Of a stretch of 14,228 bases of DNA, positions 12,134 to 14,228 are shown piece by piece. The first letter of the stretch is position 1. Each line of letters starts with the position of its first letter. The stretch is from Clostridia bacterium (GTDB lineage: Bacteria > Bacillota > Clostridia > Christensenellales > Aristaeellaceae): positions 1-14,228 of the forward strand of contig JAKSQG010000029.1 of the NCBI GenBank assembly GCA_024404275.1, written 5' to 3'. The notes beneath the pieces are model-generated. The model worked only from the letters and a program-made list of their open reading frames with translations. It made no database searches and was not told the origin of the DNA. A program made the position numbers and the translations under genes.

Positions 12134-13438
12134 TTATTGTTTGTTCAGGTAATCCACATATTCCTCGAGGCACATATTCAGCCTGCGGATATTCTCACTG
12201 TGTTCCTTGCCCACATAGCGGATGTGCCATGCCTCCGCCTCAAAGCCCGTAATATCCTTTTTCTCTTCAGTATAGCGGATAATAAAGCCGTATTCCCAGC
12301 AATGCTGATGCAGCCAGGTACACTGCTTGGTGCCAAGGAAAGTGCTGGTATTGGGAACCGTCATATCAAAAGCCAGACCGGTATGATGCTCACTGGCACC
12401 GGGCTGCGCCACGGTGCGGCTGGCAGCGCTGGCTGCCTGTGAGCGGGACATGTTGTTGTTTTCCATATAGGTACGGATCTTGGAATCCATCATGCTCTGC
12501 TGATCGGCATAGCTGCGGTACGCCGCGCTCACCTGCCAATTGGTGATACCGTCCGCCGCTGCCGCCTGCAGCATGAACACAAGGGCGTTTACCGCCTCCC
12601 GCTGACCTTTGGTACCACTGTACTTGATCTTGACCAGCGAGGACGGGCAATAGGAACTCATATCCACCAGGTCCGCCGGTACAAAATCCTTGGCGACCAT
12701 ATGCTGTTTGTTGACAAGCATCGGTACCGAGCCATTCAGCACCTGCACCAGCTCCGGCGTGGGTGTGATGGTCACCCGCTTCGCGGCATCAGAATAGAGC
12801 AGCGCCAAAGTCTTCTGTCCCGCCATGCCGTCCGCTTCCAAACCGTTTTGCTGTTGGAAAAGCTTTACCGCCGCTTTGGTACCGCTGCCAAAGGCACCGT
12901 CCACCGTGCCGGTATAATAGCCCAGCACCTTCAGCCTCTCCTGCAGTGTTTTGACTTCCTCACCATTGCTGCCGTTGGACAAAAGCGCAGGCGTAGGCGA
13001 AGGAGTAGGCGTCGGCACAAACACCTGTGCGGAAGTTGAATACAACAGCGCAATCGTCTTATCACCGGCAATACCGTCGGCTGTCAGCTTGTGCTGTTCC
13101 TGAAAAGCCTTGACGGCGGCTTTGGTGCCGTTTCCGTACTGACCGTCCACAACACCGGTATAGTACTCCAGCTCCTTGAGCCTCTCCTGCAGCTGCTTGA
13201 CCTCAATGCCGACCGAGTTCACCTGCAGCACGCAAGGCGTGGGTGTGGATGTCGGATAAGCCGGATTTTCCGTGATGCGCACCGTCCGCGGTGTGATAGA
13301 AGGCGTTGGTGTCACCGCCGCTTCCTTTTGATAACGGGCATGGTTTTCCCATGCCGCCGCGAAAAAGACAATGATCAGTACGATCAGAATAATAATGACC
13401 ATCAATCCCACCGGGGAGATGCCGCCCTTTCGTTTCAT
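12134..13438 (-). CDS. Membrane-anchored VanY-type D-Ala-D-Ala carboxypeptidase with two PG-binding domains
   Basis: A 434-residue envelope enzyme that trims D-Ala from peptidoglycan stems. One membrane helix (about 9-29) follows a basic MKRKGG start. Thr/Pro linkers (TPTPSITP, TPTPSPTP, TPTPEL) separate two near-identical PG_binding_1 repeats at about 78-134 and 160-216 (VK-LQERLK-L-YYTG-VDG--G-GTKAAVK-FQ). The VanY catalytic domain covers about 240-434. It has SAAYRSYADQQ, the zinc motif S-E-H-H-T-G-L-A-F-D (349-358: His351, Asp358) and EAWHIRY with Glu402 and His405. The frame is open to 13561, but ATG at 13438 has AAGGAG 5 nt upstream and lies downstream of the promoter at 13469-13497, which excludes the longer form. 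VanY domains also occur in ordinary cell-wall remodelling; no VanHAX genes are nearby, so resistance is not implied. Confidence 0.94.
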   Translation of the reverse strand: MKRKGGISPVGLMVIIILIVLIIVFFAAAWENHARYQKEAAVTPTPSITPRTVRITENPAYPTSTPTPCVLQVNSVGIEVKQLQERLKELEYYTGVVDGQYGNGTKAAVKAFQEQHKLTADGIAGDKTIALLYSTSAQVFVPTPTPSPTPALLSNGSNGEEVKTLQERLKVLGYYTGTVDGAFGSGTKAAVKLFQQQNGLEADGMAGQKTLALLYSDAAKRVTITPTPELVQVLNGSVPMLVNKQHMVAKDFVPADLVDMSSYCPSSLVKIKYSGTKGQREAVNALVFMLQAAAADGITNWQVSAAYRSYADQQSMMDSKIRTYMENNNMSRSQAASAASRTVAQPGASEHHTGLAFDMTVPNTSTFLGTKQCTWLHQHCWEYGFIIRYTEEKKDITGFEAEAWHIRYVGKEHSENIRRLNMCLEEYVDYLNKQ

Positions 13439-13468
13439 ATACGCTCCTTCAGCCATTTTGGCACAATC

Positions 13469-13497
13469 AGTATACCCTTTTCGCAGTTCTGTGTCAA
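13469..13497 (-). promoter_or_regulatory. Promoter of the VanY-esterase operon
   Basis: Minus strand: perfect -35 TTGACA (13497-13492), 17-bp spacer, -10 TATACT (13474-13469, 5 of 6). It is about 30 nt upstream of the ATG and is the closest to consensus in the window. Confidence 0.8.
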
Positions 13498-13574
13498 CTT
13501 TGACGGCATTTTCCCCCTGATTCCGTCCGCAAAACAAATACAATAAAAAATCAGCCGGCAACGTCCAAAAGCTT

Positions 13575-13580
13575 TATAAT
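13575..13580 (+). promoter_or_regulatory. Possible -10 box of the FliB-like gene
   Basis: Perfect TATAAT 20 nt upstream of the chosen start codon, but no recognisable -35 box at the right distance. It would give a very short leader that still includes GGAG. Confidence 0.35.
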
Positions 13581-13600
13581 ACGCGTCGGAGATGAATCAA

Positions 13601-14228
13601 ATGAAGGCTTTTGTGCAAGTACCGGATTACCTGCCCACCTTTCACTGCAAATGCGGCGCCTGCCGCTATCCCTGCTGTCATGGCTGGCCGATCGCCCTGA
13701 CAGAGGATGAATACTTTCATCTGATCGGCATCGAATGCTCCCCCGCGCTTCGGCGCAGGCTGGATACCACCATTCACATCCGCAATCATCCGTTTCCCGA
13801 AAACTACGCCGAGCTATCCCCCAACTGGCTGGGACTTTGTCCGCTTCAGCAGGAAGACGGTCTCTGCAGCCTGCAATGCGAAAAAGGAGAAAACGCTCTT
13901 CCGACTGTATGCCGTCTCTATCCGCGTTCCTTCAAAGCTCTGCATGGTCCCGAATGCGTCTGTATGGGCAGCTGTGAGGCGGTGCTGGAGCAGTTGTACA
14001 GCGTTTCAAATCAACTTCAATGGACCTCCATGACCATGGATATGCCTGATGTACAGCCCGAAGCGCCGCAAACGACTGCCGCACGTGATACCGTCATAGC
14101 CATGCTGCAGAATCGGTCCCTTCCGCTCCGGGAGCGCATCCGCCGTTTGCCCGGTTTGAGCAGCAGTATGGATCCTTCCCCCGTTCCCGCGATTGAGGTG
14201 CTGCTCCCGCTGTTTGAATCCCTGTCCC
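13601..14228 (+). CDS. FliB-like CxxC protein (flagellin lysine-N-methylase family), 5' part
   Basis: Open frame running off the right edge; 209 complete codons are visible. The N-terminus MKAFVQVPDYLPTFHC, then Cys16, 18, 21, 25 and 26 (C-K-C-G-A-C-R-Y-P-C-C-H-G-W), and the later G-L-C-P-L-Q...G-L-C...C-R-L-Y-P-R-S segment match the metal-chelating Cys pattern of FliB-type flagellin lysine methylases and related YkgJ/CxxCxxCC proteins. FliB methylates flagellin lysines in Salmonella; many Clostridia carry homologues whose target is unknown. Two starts exist. ATG at 13592 directly abuts GGAG, while ATG at 13601 sits 9 nt after it and is preferred. No flagellar gene is in the window, so a flagellin target is not supported by context. 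Confidence 0.75.
   Translation, partial: MKAFVQVPDYLPTFHCKCGACRYPCCHGWPIALTEDEYFHLIGIECSPALRRRLDTTIHIRNHPFPENYAELSPNWLGLCPLQQEDGLCSLQCEKGENALPTVCRLYPRSFKALHGPECVCMGSCEAVLEQLYSVSNQLQWTSMTMDMPDVQPEAPQTTAARDTVIAMLQNRSLPLRERIRRLPGLSSSMDPSPVPAIEVLLPLFESLS

Noticed and set aside
12134..13438. Vancomycin-resistance gene cluster suggested by the VanY domain.
   Set aside because: No VanH, VanA-type ligase, VanX, VanR or VanS gene is in the window, and PG-binding repeats with VanY are common in ordinary wall remodelling.
13439..13561. Forty-one-residue N-terminal extension of the VanY-type protein.
   Set aside because: The promoter at 13469-13497 lies inside it, and the ATG at 13438 has the ribosome binding site and a proper membrane-anchor start.

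Overview
The window looks like a stretch of chromosome from a Clostridia-class Firmicute, probably a gut-type anaerobe of moderately high GC. This rests on the gene families (RNase Y, Rrf2 regulator, M42 aminopeptidase, YczE/YitT-type membrane protein, VanY with PG-binding repeats, FliB-like CxxC protein), strong AGGAGG-type ribosome binding sites, sigma-A promoters with 17-bp spacers, and hairpin-plus-T terminators closing most units. No rRNA, tRNA, insertion sequence, phage gene or CRISPR array is visible. The species cannot be named from this sequence.

Layout, left to right. (1) 1-518: the 5' part of a secreted Cys/His-rich tandem-repeat protein on the minus strand, with its promoter. (2) 586-2258, minus strand: a cysK-MOSC operon behind a leader of about 230 nt. 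The leader encodes a 26-residue peptide (2131-2211) with three consecutive Cys codons, then a mutually exclusive antiterminator/terminator pair. This reads as a ribosome-mediated cysteine attenuator and is the most interesting element in the window. (3) 2304-2809: a divergent Rrf2-family regulator with a Cys cluster, sharing an inverted-repeat-rich promoter region with cysK. (4) 2861-4751, minus: rny (RNase Y, TTG start) with a leader of about 275 nt that contains its own intrinsic terminator. (5) 4813-6040, plus: an M42 aminopeptidase interrupted by an in-frame TAG 25 codons before its natural end. (6) 6026-7367, plus: a stand-alone GltD-like Fe-S/FAD/NAD(P)H oxidoreductase. (7) 7391-8070, minus: a YczE/YitT-type membrane protein, divergent from (8) a ROK fructokinase-like sugar kinase (8110-9003). 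(9) 9061-11242, minus: a MATE exporter followed by an acyl-ACP thioesterase. (10) 11348-13497, minus: a VanY-type D,D-carboxypeptidase followed by a serine esterase. (11) 13601-end, plus: a FliB-like CxxC protein, cut by the window edge.

The cysK region forms one coherent sulfur-control unit. In the proposed model, the Rrf2 protein acts on initiation, and the poly-Cys leader peptide senses charged Cys-tRNA and controls terminator formation before cysK. Cysteine synthase itself contains no cysteine, so it could still be made during cysteine starvation. The other units are mostly housekeeping or envelope functions with no obvious shared pathway.
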